DNA of 64,000 nt, taken from contig NC_072807.1 in assembly GCF_028583425.1 (NCBI RefSeq), positions 29,207,001 to 29,271,000 on the forward strand, given 5' to 3'. Of the stretch, positions 43,390-54,158 are shown piece by piece. The notes under the pieces are model-generated. The model did no database searches. It saw only the letters and a list, made by a program, of their open reading frames with translations, and had not been told where the DNA came from. The position numbers and the translations under genes are program-made. Numbering within the stretch: position 1 is the stretch's first letter; every line of letters starts with the position of its first letter. The stretch is from Eublepharis macularius (lineage: Eukaryota; Chordata; Lepidosauria; Squamata; Eublepharidae).

Positions 43390-44404
43390 AGAGGCAGCCT
43401 AATATTTGAACCTCTCCACTCTGTTAAAAAGCAACAGAAATGTTCCCTGTGCATAAAAGCCATAAAAGATCGAAAAGGGGAGGGGGGATTACAAAAAGTG
43501 AGCAAAGCGACATTGAGAGATATTGCCATTTAGGCTAGCAGCAACAAACCTTCAGGGTTGCATTCTTTTCCTTCCCAAGTCGGCAGGATGACCACGGGCA
43601 CCGGCCGGCCATTGGCCATCCTAAGAAGTCTGGGTAGAGCGTCATTTCATTTCAGAAACGCTGGGCTGAGTCCAGCAAAGGAAATCCTCATGCCTCGTGC
43701 CGGACGTGTTCACTTGATTGCAATAGTTTTCCAAATGCAGAATGGGACCGACCCCTTTGGCTATTTCCTTGTTGGATTTATCAGAGCAAGGCGATTGGTA
43801 CGCTTTTGTACAATAGGCACACTTTTGATTAAACGTCTCCTTGTGGCAGTGCACATTTTTCTGGAAGATCCGATAAATACATTCCTGTTGTGAAAGGAAT
43901 GCATTCAATAAAAGAGCGTCGGAACGTTTGAGCTCATCCTCGGACAAAATAAGAAGGAGAATATCAATCCCACCAGCAGCCTCATTTTGCTTTCATGAAT
44001 TCTCCTTTGCGTTCAAAGGAAGCATCCCAGCACCCAGCTGAATGGAAATGGATATTGCTTGCCCTAAAAGGGTTAATGTTGTTCAGAAGTGGAGTGTACA
44101 CACTCAGTGGTCTATTTGCATAAGGAAGGCCGAGAGGTCAACAAGTACATCCGCTTCATGCATCTCTTCAGCCTGTTTTCATCTTGCTAGGCGATTCAAA
44201 GGGAGGTAGACTAGTCTCCATTTGCATAAGCAAAGAGAAGAGGTGGGAAAGATCCTCATCTTTACACAACTGATCTTGGACGGTTTCATCTTCACAGCTA
44301 TGCCTCTGCATTCGCTCATGTCAGAGCAACAGATTTCCTGAAATGTGACAGCGTCGCTTTTCTTTCCTGTCTGCAACATGGAGTCACCCCCTCAAAAAAA
44401 AAAT
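43390..44404. other. Low-repeat island with opposed ~105-codon frames
   Basis: The plus frame 43558-43893 and a minus frame ending at 43642 overlap. The minus frame has seven cysteines (for example KCAYCTKAY) but begins at a non-ATG codon with an upstream stop. No domain is recognised on either strand. The island lacks repeat hallmarks, so it may be conserved noncoding DNA or an exon relic. Confidence 0.3.
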
Positions 44405-44464
44405 CCTGACTCTCCAGGCTACCTGCTGCAGGATTATTAGTAAGCTTCCCAGTTGCCCGCCAGT

Positions 44465-44822
44465 GGCAGACAATCTACCGGGGGTGGGGGGTTGCCCTGT
44501 TCCCCACTGATCGCTGCTGATCAGCAAGAGGTGGCCAGCCCCCCAGAGATCACTCCCCACAGGCGGGCAGCCCAGGAAAGCACTCCCTGTGGACCGCAAC
44601 ATCATCACTTCCTGAAATGACATCGTCATGCTGGCCGTGGGCATGCTCCGAGGCTTTGCTGGGGCCAATTTTGGTCCCAAACGGGAGCACGCCCACGGCC
44701 TGCATGATGATGTCACTTCCTAGAAGTAATGTCATCATGCAAGCTCCTGGAGCACACACGCAAAAACAAGTACCCACAAGGCACAAGGTACGTGCCAGGC
44801 CGGAAGGGTATAGGGCCACCCT
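44465..44822. mobile_element. hAT-like element fragment (same family as 42011-42409)
   Basis: CATGATGATGTCACTTCC, GGGGCCAATTTTGGTCCCAA and the inverted GCATGCTCC/GGAGCACGC words repeat the family modules. The end AGGGCCACCCTA resembles the terminus. The boundaries are uncertain. Confidence 0.5.
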
Positions 44823-45062
44823 AATTATTAGCCAACCCTTCTGTTGGTCTATCAGGCTCCATATGGGGCCTGGAGTTCTCCCAGAATTACAGCTGATATC
44901 CAGGCTACAGAAATCAGCTCCCCTGGGAGAAATGGCAGCTTTTGAGGGGCGGACTCTATGACATCACATTCTCCCTGAGGTCCCGCCCCTTCCCAAACCC
45001 AGCTCGCCCCAGGCATCTGCCCCAAATCTCCAGGAATTTCCCAGCCTAGTGTTGGCAACCTT
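44823..45062. repeat. GGTTGCCA-type repeat with CTCCAGGAATTT module
   Basis: CAGAATTACAGCTGATATCC, GAGAAATGGCAGCTTTTGAG and CCCCAAATCTCCAGGAATTT followed by GTTGGCAACCTT match the elements at 46350-47240, 56093-56303 and 63375-63561. Confidence 0.6.
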
Positions 45063-45094
45063 CCAAGGAACTCAAGGCAGCAAATATAGTTCTT

Positions 45095-45195
45095 CCCCTG
45101 TTCTATTTTATACTCACAATAACCATGTAATGTGGGTTAGGCTGAGAGAAGTTGACTGGCCCAAGGCCACCCACTTCATAGCTCATGGAGGGAAA
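45095..45195 (-). mobile_element. MIR-like tRNA-derived SINE fragment
   Basis: TATACTCACAATAACCATGT, GGTTAGGCTGAGAGAAGTTG and GGCCCAAGGCCACCC resemble the inverted family body. Confidence 0.55.
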
Positions 45196-45317
45196 GCCAT
45201 AGGAATACTGAAAATGTTGAGACAAACACAGCAGCCAGTCGAATTTACCACAGTCCGGCTCGTCATTTTTCTGCAAGTTGAGCCCCTTCACCTACTGGCT
45301 CCCCGCGATACTTCATG

Positions 45318-45503
45318 TATACTCTGCCTTTTCCCCCCCAACAGGACTCAAAGTGGCTTCCAAGATTCTCCTTTCCTCCATTTTTATCCTCACAACCTCC
45401 CTGTGAGGTAGGTTAGGCCAAGAGTGAGTGACTGGACCAAAGTCATCCAGCAAGCTTCCCGGGCAGAGTGGGGGTACTTGGGTCTCTAAGGTCCTAGTCT
45501 GAC
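45318..45503 (-). mobile_element. MIR-like tRNA-derived SINE
   Basis: CAGGACTCAAAGTGGCTTCC, ATTTTTATCCTCACAACCTC, GTGAGGTAGGTTAGGCC and CAGCAAGCTTCCCGGGCAG, in the reverse orientation of the copy at 15256. Confidence 0.78.
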
Positions 45504-45885
45504 ATCTTGATTTCCAAGATTTTTTTAAATTATACAAATGACTTTGGGCTTAGAGAAAATGGTACACCGATGCCTTAAATCGACAAACGAGCAAATAGAC
45601 TGGATTTCATTTATGAAGAGCCGAAGAAAAGAAGGTGAGCCACTGAATCAGAGAGTATAAGTGAGCCCTCTAGTGGTCTGGATTTATCATGACAATTCTA
45701 AGAATGAGTCTTCCAGGGCAAAAGGCCTGTTAATATGAAATTATAAACCATAATAAGACTGAAAACTTCCTTACTATTTTATTACAAAAATTACAATACT
45801 AAGCACTTGTTCACTTAAAAGGAACTGATTACAGAATTAGGAAGGCACAGACGGTATGAATGAGAACTGGAAGGCACTTAGTCTT
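45504..45885. other. Unassigned DNA, no gene recognised
   Basis: AT-rich, with no recognised repeat or frame. Confidence 0.4.
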
Positions 45886-45903
45886 AATAATAATAATAAT
45901 AAT

Positions 45904-45943
<40 letters not shown>

Positions 45944-46182
45944 TTCAATTTATATACTGCCCTTCAGGACAACTTAATGCCCACTCAGAGCGGTTTACAA
46001 AGTATGCCAATATTATCCCCACAACAAAACACCCTGTGAGGTGGGTGGGGCTGAGAGAGCTCTGAGAGAGCTGTGACTGACCCAAGGTCACCCAGCTGGC
46101 TTCAAGCGGAGGAGTGGGGAATCAAACCCGGCTCTCCAGATTAGAGTCCCGTGCTCTTAACCACTACACCAAACTGGCTCTC
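45886..46182 (-). mobile_element. tRNA-derived SINE with (AAT)n(AAC)n tail, full length
   Basis: AAT then AAC repeats lead into ACTGCCCTTCAGGACAACTT, CTCAGAGCGGTTTACAAAGT and CACCCTGTGAGGTGGGTGG. These are followed by the inverted tRNA-like head ending AACCACTACACCAAACTGGC. Confidence 0.92.
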
Positions 46183-46349
46183 AACAAGATACTGGGAGAT
46201 CCAGGATTCAAAGTCATATAGCCCCAGTTTCAATTGGGATGGCAGTGTTAGGGGAGTGAAAAGTGGTTTAACCATCCCCCTTGAACACAGTTTTGCCAGT
46301 TAAAACTATAACCCACTCCAAAGTTGTTTTGTTAGCCCTGGATATTAGA

Positions 46350-47240
46350 GTTGCCAGGTCCAGACTGGGAAATTCCTGGAGATTTGGGGGGTAGACTGAA
46401 AACAAAGGGGGGAAAGGGTTTTAAAAACTCAACCCAAAATGGAGAATAAACTAGGAGGGTCAAGCTAACAAATGAAAGTGTTTAAAAATTTTCAATTATT
46501 TATTATACGTTGTGCACACAAACGTCATTAAAAATCTAAAGGATAAAAAAGTTTAAATATCAGAACTCCAAATAAATATACACAAGGTTAAAAATTCCAT
46601 AAACATTGATGGAGAATCCAATGACCATATACATACATCAAAATAAAAACTATATCATGAATACTACAGTATCTAAAAATAAACTGACCAAATGCTTTTC
46701 GGCCCATACCGGCCTTCCTCAGTGGTCATTAAAATCCTATGTAAAACCACACACATCCAGGAATTAATTATTCCAATAATAATTAAAATTGAATTATAAA
46801 TGAATTAAAAACCAGGTGTTGGTGTTAAAATAGCTTGTATAATGTGCAGTTGTGAGGATTTACACATAATACCATGGATAAACTCTCATGGTTATTTCAC
46901 TACACATCTAACAATGCCTTCAATATTATTCTGGTATAAAATGATACCTATCATTGGAGGTGTGAAGTCTCCATCAAAGATAGTAATGGAAATGAAAATC
47001 ATTTTGGGGGGGTAGAGCATGGAGAACGTGGGATTTGGGGAGGGGGTGGCCTCAACAGGGTATAACATTTTTATTTGTTTGTTTGTTCGTTCATTTGTTG
47101 ATATCATATTTGCATTCTGCCCAAACACCATAGGATTGATCCTCCAAAGCAGCCATTGTCTCCATGGGAACTGATCTCTGTCGTCTGGAGATCACATGTA
47201 ATTCCAGGAGATCTCCAGACAACACCTGGGGGATGGCAAC
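46350..47240. repeat. GGTTGCCA-type repeat split by about 0.6 kb of other sequence
   Basis: The left part (AGAGTTGCCAGGTCCAGACT followed by GGAGATTTGGGGGGTAGA) and the right part (GGTGGCCTCAACAGGGTATA, GACAACACCTGGGGGATGGC) together match the uninterrupted element at 56093-56303. The inserted part (roughly 46420-46990) is AT-rich and contains a hammerhead-like motif at 46681-46730. A TTTGTTTGTTCGTTC run near 47075 is inside the right part. Confidence 0.6.
46681..46730 (-). ncRNA. Hammerhead-ribozyme-like motif, second type
   Basis: On the minus strand the order is TGACCA, then the core CTGAGGA (46716-46722), a GGCC/GGCC stem II with a 6-nt loop, GAAA (46697-46700), a short linker and TGGTCA. 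TGACCA and TGGTCA can pair as helix I. The helix III part is minimal, as in hammerheads of Penelope-like elements. The sequence differs from the 52.0-kb ribozyme, suggesting a second Penelope lineage. Activity is not shown. Confidence 0.5.
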
Positions 47241-47245
47241 CCTAC

Positions 47246-48830
47246 TGGGTATAAAGAATTTAAAACATATTCCCCTTCCTTTGGCCTGTGTCCCCCTCCC
47301 CTCTTCCCAGTGCTAACAACAGTGCTTTTGGTGAAATTGTGCTGAGGTAGAAACATCTCCCCAGTCCCATGAGAGCCCAGCATGGATTTGGTTTGACTTC
47401 TAAAAATTCTGGAAAGATCTGATCTTGAATCTCCCAGTATATCATCCAGGTAGGCCTCAAGATGGTAGTTACCCCTCATGTGATACCCAATTCAGACAGG
47501 AACTGTAGGTGTGTGCAAAAGGGGCTTCACCACCCCCATGTCCTGTTTTCCTAACCGGAAATGGTACAGGTGGGTACTATTTGACCCTTTGGGGAAACCC
47601 ACATGAAAACTTGAGTTTTCTCAGATGGTGAAGTAGGTTCCCTAATGGGCAAATAACACTCCCCTCAGGACTGTTTCAGGTCAGGCGAACAGTGCAAGAG
47701 AGAAGTGAGAATCCCTTTCTCCACATACTATGCAACTGAGGTGCAAATTGGGCACTGCGCAGGTGGGGAATTGAGGAACTCATGTTACCATTACCCAACG
47801 CAGGTCTCTAGACACAACCTGTGTTGTCTGTAATGTGGAAATCAAGCTTTATTATATTTCTCTTTTCTTAAACAGAAAAGTATCCGGAAGCTTAAAACAG
47901 ACCCTCAAAACTCTACTGAGTTGGACATGTTTTTTAAAACTGCAACTGATGTAAACTATTGAGATAAACAAAATGTCCCATAGGTTTTTGCAAAGGAAAA
48001 TTGGTCCAAGAAAGCAATGAAGTGTTTCCATTGCCCATCAGTTTGTGCAAATGAGAAGAGTATCTCACTCAATACAGACAGAGATGTTCTCGGGGTAGAA
48101 AAACAACTGTGCAAATGCCCGTAACATTTGTGATTATTGACAAAAGATTCTCTGGGATTGAGAAAGACACTGATTTCTTCCACCATAAACACAGATGGGG
48201 AGGGTTAGCATTGTACTACCCATAAGGCACTGCCATTCATCTTGTGGATCACAAAAAATATCCCAAATGCAATTTATGTATGTTTTTTCGCACTTCTCTG
48301 TAACAGGAATCTTTTTTCTTCTTTTTCCCTCCCTCTTTCCCTCTTTCTTGATGCTTCAAAGATTAATTACCCTGGAATGTGAAAGCAAATTAGGTTCATT
48401 TGCAAGCCTGATGCAATCTCCCTTTTATTTTATTTTTTATTTATTTCTGTGCTTTTATCATTATCTTTGAGAAAAGAAAGCCTCTAGATGAAGCCACCGC
48501 GCTTGTTTCTTTTCTGGTCTAACATCAGTATGGCCACTAGATGTCACTGTTGTTCCATCAGAAAGAGGAAGTCGGTCCCTGCATGAAGAGAATGTATGTT
48601 TAGGAATACATAGCATTGCAAGCTAAACTTTGTTGTCATAGCACTTTGGGCAGAAAGATGAAAATCCAGTAATAGTATTGGTCCATTATAGTAAAGGTTA
48701 TAAAGTGGGGAGAATACCATTATTAGAATGTTTTCTCAAGCTGGATTTTAAGGGGGGAAATGTATTATTTAGAAAGAGGGACAGAGACACATCTTTGCAC
48801 GTTTTATGGTAGCCCTCCACCCTAGACGAA
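47246..48830. other. Unassigned DNA, no gene recognised
   Basis: Frames up to 95 codons have no domain. A polypyrimidine stretch lies near 48306-48350. No recognised repeat is seen. Confidence 0.4.
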
Positions 48831-50337
48831 CTTGGAACTCTTGCCAGAGCTGCTTGGTTCTGATCTTTCATCGGAAATGATAACTAGTATCAGTTCACCA
48901 ATTGTCTGTTCCTGCACTGCTGCCAGTTTTGAGGAGGGAGCCATGGGTGAGCTAATAGCCATTGCTTGCACAGCTGAGATGAGTGATCCTTATGGCACTG
49001 CTTATAGCTTCCCAGGGAACACTCAATTTGGTTTCATCCAGGGCCACTTTCACTTCCCACTCTGTTCCTGCATATCTGACAGGGATCTTGGGGTTACAAT
49101 ATTGTCTTCTGGGTCATGTCACCAGTATGACATCATCACGACACCATAGGATCCAGACAAAACTCTAATAAAACCATAGAGTTTTGCCTGAGTCCTAGAG
49201 CATCATATGATTGACATGCTGGCAATATAACATCACTTTCAGGAATTCACTGGAAGTGACATTTGGCACAATGCCACTTTTTTAACTCTTTCCCCTTGCT
49301 GGCCCTTTGTGGGCCAGCAGACGACAAAGCAAGAGACCAAGCGTCTCCCTGTCTGCAGATAGTTTTGGTCTTGGTGGTCATAGAGGACACTTTTGCAGCA
49401 GTAATTAGATTACACTTGTGGCATATGGCAGAGCTGCAAGTTACACAAAGGCAAGGCAGGTTCCTAATTACTAGTACTAGTAAATGGCTAGTAAATGTTA
49501 CTAGTAAATGGCTGCCACTAAATGGCTGCCATAGGGGTTGGGGCCTATTTTCCCACGCTGGCAACCCTCGACTCTATTCACACCAGGGGAAAGACAATCT
49601 GAGTCTCTCCCATACACCCTTATGAATTAGATCCGCATTGTATGCAGGATATTTGATCTCATCTCCTCAGTTCTACAATATCTTGTATGTAACCTGCTGA
49701 ACCTTTCATGCGTGTGGAAGGGGGGGATTTTTCCTTCTACTTCCTGCCTGTGACCTATTTTGAGCAGCCATTCTTTAGTGGCCCTCCAGTGCGCAACACT
49801 GCACAGGGATCTCTCTCCCTTGCCATGTCCATCGCACTCCTGCTCCCTGCCTTTGCTTTCCAATCAGGCATCCCTGGGCATCTACAGAGGCTGGCTCTCA
49901 GTTTGAGAAATGCACGAGCAAGAACATTTCATGTCCAAATGCTTCACAGGGAAACAAAAATACTCGTCTCCCTTTCCAAACGGGAGTTTATCACTGGTGG
50001 AACATGATATTGTGTAGAGAGGGTTTTCTTATGCCTCTGGTCCAAAATTGTAGTCGGCTAGTCTCATATGGTGAATCAGGATCGCCTCCAAGTGAATAGA
50101 TAATGAAGCTGGGGATCCTTTATCCTGCAGCCCCAAAATGGTGTAAGATGCAAGGATTTCTGCCTGAAGATTTTCCTTACAAACCAGGTTTGTTATAATT
50201 TGACGTAACCAATGTCTCTTCCTGATGAGGGCAGAAAGGTGGGGTATAAATTTTGTAAATAAATACATAAATAATTGAAAGTCTGTTTTTCTCCAACATT
50301 GAACACGAGGGCTGAAACGGTTTCTTTGATAAATCTC

Positions 50338-50338
<1 letters not shown>
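48831..50338. other. Unassigned DNA with a short CTAGTAAATGG tandem
   Basis: The word TAGTAAATGGCT recurs around 49480-49520, next to two CACTAAATGGCTGCC-like units and a final CTGGCAACCCT terminus-like word. Opposed 105-120-codon frames (49247-49625) overlap there and have no domain. Confidence 0.4.

Positions 50339-50370
<32 letters not shown>
50339..50370 (+). repeat. (TG)n microsatellite at the RTE 3' end
   Basis: About 32 bp of TG directly precedes the inverted 3' terminus of the RTE fragment, so it is probably its tail. Confidence 0.93.
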
Positions 50371-50373
<3 letters not shown>

Positions 50374-50622
50374 GTGCCGTCAAGTCATCTCCGACCTATG
50401 GTGACCCCATGAATGAAAGACCTCCCAAACGTCCTATCATTAACAGACTTGCTCAGATGTTGCAAACTGGAGGAAGTGGCTTCTTTTATTGAGTCAAGCC
50501 ATCTCTTTTTAGGTCTTCCTCTTTTCCTATTGCCTTCCACTTTTCCTAGCATTATTGACTTTTCCAGAGAATCTTGAATTCTGATGGTTGTTGGGGGTTT
50601 TCCGGGCTGTATTGCCGTGGTC

Positions 50623-50688
50623 TTGGCATTGTAGTTCCTGACGTTTCGCCAGCAGCTGTGGCTGGCATCTTCAGAGGTGTAGCACCAA
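50623..50688 (-). ncRNA. Hammerhead ribozyme motif, inverted 5' copy
   Basis: Its reverse complement is identical over 66 nt to 52001-52066. The core occupies 50640-50674. It lies in the inverted 5' arm, so an antisense transcript would be needed to form it. Confidence 0.75.
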
Positions 50689-50860
50689 AAGACAGAGATC
50701 TCTCAGTGTCACAGTGTGGAAAAGATGTAGGTCATTTGTATCTACTCAGGAGGGGTGGGGTTGAGCTGAGTCATTCTGTAAGAGTTTCCCAGGGTGTGGA
50801 TGTTGTTGAGATGATTCAAAAACTCCCTCAATTCTTCCTCCCCATGGCTCCAAATGAGCC

Positions 50861-51943
50861 ATGGGGAGGTTTGTGGATGATACATTCATCATTTGGAGCC
50901 ATGGGGAGGAAGAATTGAGGGAGTTTTTGAATCATCTCAACAACATCCACCTGAACATACAATTCACAATGGAGAAAGAAAGTGAGGGAAAACTCTCATT
51001 CCTGGATACCTTGGTCATCCGCAAAGCAAACTTTCAGTTAGGTCACAAGGTCTACAGGAAACCAACTCACACTGATCGGTACTTACACAAAAACTCCAAT
51101 CACCACCCCCGACAGAAAAGAGGCATAATGAAAACATTAGTGGATCGTGCAAGACGGATATGTGAGCCGCGCTTTCTCAATGAGGAAATTAATCATCTAA
51201 ACCACGCACTTCAGGCAAATGGCTACTCCAGAAATGAAATCCGAAGAGCAATCAAACCCAGGATGAATCAAACAACCAAGGAAAAACAGTCACCTACAGG
51301 AAAAGTGTTTTTGCCATATATCAAAGGAATTACTGATCAGATGGGAAAGCTTATGGAAAAGCATAACCTTCAAGCAGTATTCAGACCCACCCGAAAAATA
51401 CAACAGATGCTACGATCAGCAAAAGACAGCAGAGATCCCCTCACCTCTGCAGGAGTATACCGTATACCCTGCAGCTGTGGACAAGTTTACATCGGGACCA
51501 CAAAGCGTAGCATCCAGACAAGAATAAAAGAACATGAAAGACACTGCAGACTTGGACAGCCTGAAAAATCAGCTGTGGCTGAACATAGCCTAACTCAAAC
51601 AGGGCACAGTATCTTATTCCAGGACACCAAAATACTGGACAACACTTCCAACTACTTTGTCAGACTGCACAGGGAAGCCATTGAAATTCACAAGCATAAG
51701 CAAAACTTCAACAGGAAAGAAGAAACCTTAAGAATGAACAGAGCATGGGCTCCGGTTCTGAAAAACACCAGGCCAACAAAACACTCCACACCCGACAATA
51801 GCCCTGCAGAGAAGATTAGCACATCAAGCACCAATCCATATGCAAAAGAACCTCCTCAGGAGACAGTGAAGCCTCCCGCCATTAGCATTCCACACCCTGG
51901 GAAACTCTTACAGAATGACTCAGCTCAACCCCACCCCTCCTGA
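50861..51943 (+). pseudogene. Penelope-like RT (C-terminal part) plus GIY-YIG endonuclease, 360 codons
   Basis: The open frame starts inside the RT palm at residues 4-8 (FVDDT, the catalytic Asp pair), followed by FLDTLVIR near residues 47-54. A linker leads to the GIY-YIG nuclease: GVY at residues 198-200, an intervening CSC typical of Penelope nucleases, YIG at 210-212 and an Arg-rich RIKEHERH helix at 221-228. AEHSLTQTGH follows. A serine/proline-rich tail ends at the TGA. The N-terminal RT fingers are missing. The frame has no stop or shift, so the copy is young but 5'-truncated. The ATG is probably not the native start. Confidence 0.93.
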
Positions 51944-52000
51944 GTAGATACAAATGACCTACATCTTTTCCACACTGTGACACTGAGAGATCTCTGTCTT

Positions 52001-52066
52001 TTGGTGCTACACCTCTGAAGATGCCAGCCACAGCTGCTGGCGAAACGTCAGGAACTACAATGCCAA
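52001..52066 (+). ncRNA. Type I hammerhead ribozyme motif in the Penelope 3' UTR
   Basis: The core CTGAAGA (52015-52021) is followed by a 6-bp stem II (GCCAGC with GCTGGC, 52023-52041), GAAAC and a GTC cleavage triplet (52047-52049). Helix I can form from CCT/AGG, then an internal loop, then TTGGTG/TGCCAA (52001-52006 and 52061-52066). The minimal helix III is as known for hammerheads in Penelope-like elements. Function is inferred, not shown. Confidence 0.8.
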
Positions 52067-52233
52067 GACCACGGCAATACAGCCCGGAAAACCCCCAACA
52101 ACCATCGTTCTCCGGCCGTGAAAGCCTTCGACAATACAATCTTGAATTCTCATGATATGAACAAAGTACGATAGCCTCAGTTTTGTCATTTTAGCTTCTA
52201 GGGAGAATTCAGGCTTGATTGGATCTCGTACCC

Positions 52234-53988
52234 ACTTATTTGAACCTCACTGTACACTTGGCGATTTCTAAACCTTGAATTAGCTGCTCCGTGTAAGCAG
52301 GACTGTCCCAGTGGCAAGCTGGTATGATCCTGGCAGCTAATCAAAAGGATGATCTGAGCAATCTCCTACCACACCCGGAAGCATCAAAGCACCAAGCCTC
52401 AGATTAACCCCTAAAATTAGAAAGGAATGCAGGGAGGGGATTCCTCCGGCTTCTTTCCATCCTCTCTTGATCAGCATGGAGGCCCTCAGTTCCTCCGACC
52501 TTTTGCTCCACTTTTCAGAAAATGGGAGAGGGAGGAATTTCGCTCCCAAATACATATTTGAATACTTCACTATTTGATAAAACATTTCTCACAACTGAAC
52601 AAACAGCGCCATTGTGCCTTGTTGTGTGTGTTTAGGGGAAGCAGATGGCATCCCTTCAAGTTGTCTGTGCGGGGTGGGGGGTTGGAGTGGAATGCACGGA
52701 GCCCAGAGCTCAGCTGCTGCCCCCTTAGCCGAATGCCTGGGAGCTTTCCAAAGTTCCAGCCTCCTGTCCAGAAGAGGCAAAGCCTGTTACGTAACTACAG
52801 TAAGCGTGCATGCAATCATAATTTTTAAGATGAAAAAATGAAGGGAGCACAGCCAAATACAGTTGGGTATGTTGTGGTGGGTTGCAACAGACATTGAGGA
52901 GATGAAATTGGGTGGAGGAATTCAGCAGTGGAGGATTTCCGCAGCGTGTGATCCCCGACACAAACGGGGAAAACATGGAAGAGCTTCTGATGTTTGGATC
53001 AGTTTGTGTATTCCGCCTAGTTTGTGTTAGAACACCAGCCATAGGACATCTTATGCTGTGCTTCTCAACAAACGGATTTAATTTTTACTCATGTTCTTTA
53101 AATAGCAAGCCACCATGCAAACAGATCTGGAATCTCCCTCGTAACATCAGAAGCCCTTGCAGCGCAGCACGAAGGACTGCCCTTTGAGGAAGTCCCACAT
53201 CCCCTAGAGCGTGCAGCAATTCTTTGGATCATGGCCAGAGGCTACAGAATGCTTTCATGAGGGCAAGAGAAGAGTAGGTGAGTGGGTCACACAAGCCTCC
53301 AGGCATGGGATGGACGTGCAACACAGGGCGTGAGCAAGTCCAAACAAAAAGCAAGTGTGCCATGCAATCCTGGGCTGGGTAGCTGCGGTCTAAGCCCTTG
53401 GATTTCGATGGATTTGGACTGCAATAGCTCTGCGTAGGATTCGCAACACCACAATGTGACCATGCAAAAAAAAAAAAAAAAACGGCTGGCTTTGCCAACT
53501 CTTGCAGGTGATTCCCTTCTGAGTTAAATCTGCTCCTAAATATCTGCTTCCTGCACTGCATAACAATACAGACATCTCAAACAACCCTTACATCTATTGG
53601 GCACGCACGTCCCATTGTAAGGACTCTGCTAAAGCTTCAGCTTGTGCCGATAGGACGCTCCGGCTTTGTCGTGTCACACTGCCATCTTCGGTCCTACTTG
53701 ATCACTGTCACCCTCAAGGTTACTCGCAAGGTATTCCTTGCAGAAGGGTGGTATTAATCATGTATAAGGCCCTTTGAGCTCTTTGGGCAAAGAATTTTTA
53801 CACTCCTTATCTCCCGGCATTCTTGCAGCATTCCGAGTTCTTATTCTACTTTCCTTCCCATAGACCAATTTGAGCCAATTGAGAGCAGAGCTGGGATATA
53901 ACGTCAAGCAATATCTCCCTGCTTTAAGAACAATATTCGTTCTGCTGGACGGCTCTGGTTTTATATTGGCTACATACCACGCGGCGTG
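52234..53988. other. Unassigned DNA, no gene recognised
   Basis: Frames up to 110 codons on both strands have no domain. An A run at 53465-53481 is present. No family-level repeat is recognised. Confidence 0.4.
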
Positions 53989-54158
53989 TAAAGGGCTGTG
54001 GTTTAATGGAAGATTATCTGCTTTGCATGCAGAAGGTCCCAGGTTCCCTTATCTCCAGTTAAGGATCAGGTCATAACTGATGTGAAAGACCTCCACCTGA
54101 GACCCTGGAAAGTCTCTGCTAATCTGAGGAGACAATACTGGTAGACCAAGGGATAGAG
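53989..54158 (+). mobile_element. tRNA-derived SINE ('ctcagtggga' family), followed by a hAT insertion
   Basis: GGGCTGTGGTTTAATGG, GCAGAAGGTCCCAGGTTCC, TGATGTGAAAGACCTCCACC and GAGGAGACAATACTGGTAG, stopping where the hAT element begins. Confidence 0.8.

Larger units (their letters stand above)
50583..52137 (+). mobile_element. Penelope-like element (1,555 bp) with inverted 5' arm and 13-bp target duplication
   Basis: AATCTTGAATTCT flanks the element exactly (50570-50582 and 52138-52150). The 5' side is an inverted copy of the element's 3' UTR (50583-50797, matching 51892-52106). It is joined at a CCAC microhomology to an inverted 62-bp RT segment (50796-50857, matching 50889-50950). The sense part with RT and GIY-YIG follows. 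The 3' terminal GTTCTCCGGCCGTGAAAGCC segment exists only on the right. Penelope-like elements are telomerase-related retroelements often bearing such terminal structures and hammerheads. Confidence 0.93.
50374..52233 (-). mobile_element. RTE-clade LINE 3' fragment, split by a Penelope-like element
   Basis: Joining 50374-50569 with 52138-52233 (leaving out the insertion and one target copy) gives a minus-strand frame. It includes LEAKMTKLRLSYF, DSLEKSIMLGKVEG and RGRPKKRWLDSIKEA, the RTE/BovB C-terminal pattern. It ends in GGTCGGAGATGACTTGACGG, an RTE 3' end. It differs from the BovB at 10.8 kb (RGRPKTRW), so two RTE lineages are present. Its 3' end resembles the tails of the 5S SINEs. Confidence 0.85.

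Noticed and set aside
50574..50918. 114-codon frame at the left of the Penelope element and its near copy at 51882-52139 on the minus strand
   Set aside because: Both are translations of the same inverted 3'-UTR segment; the duplication is structural, not two related genes.
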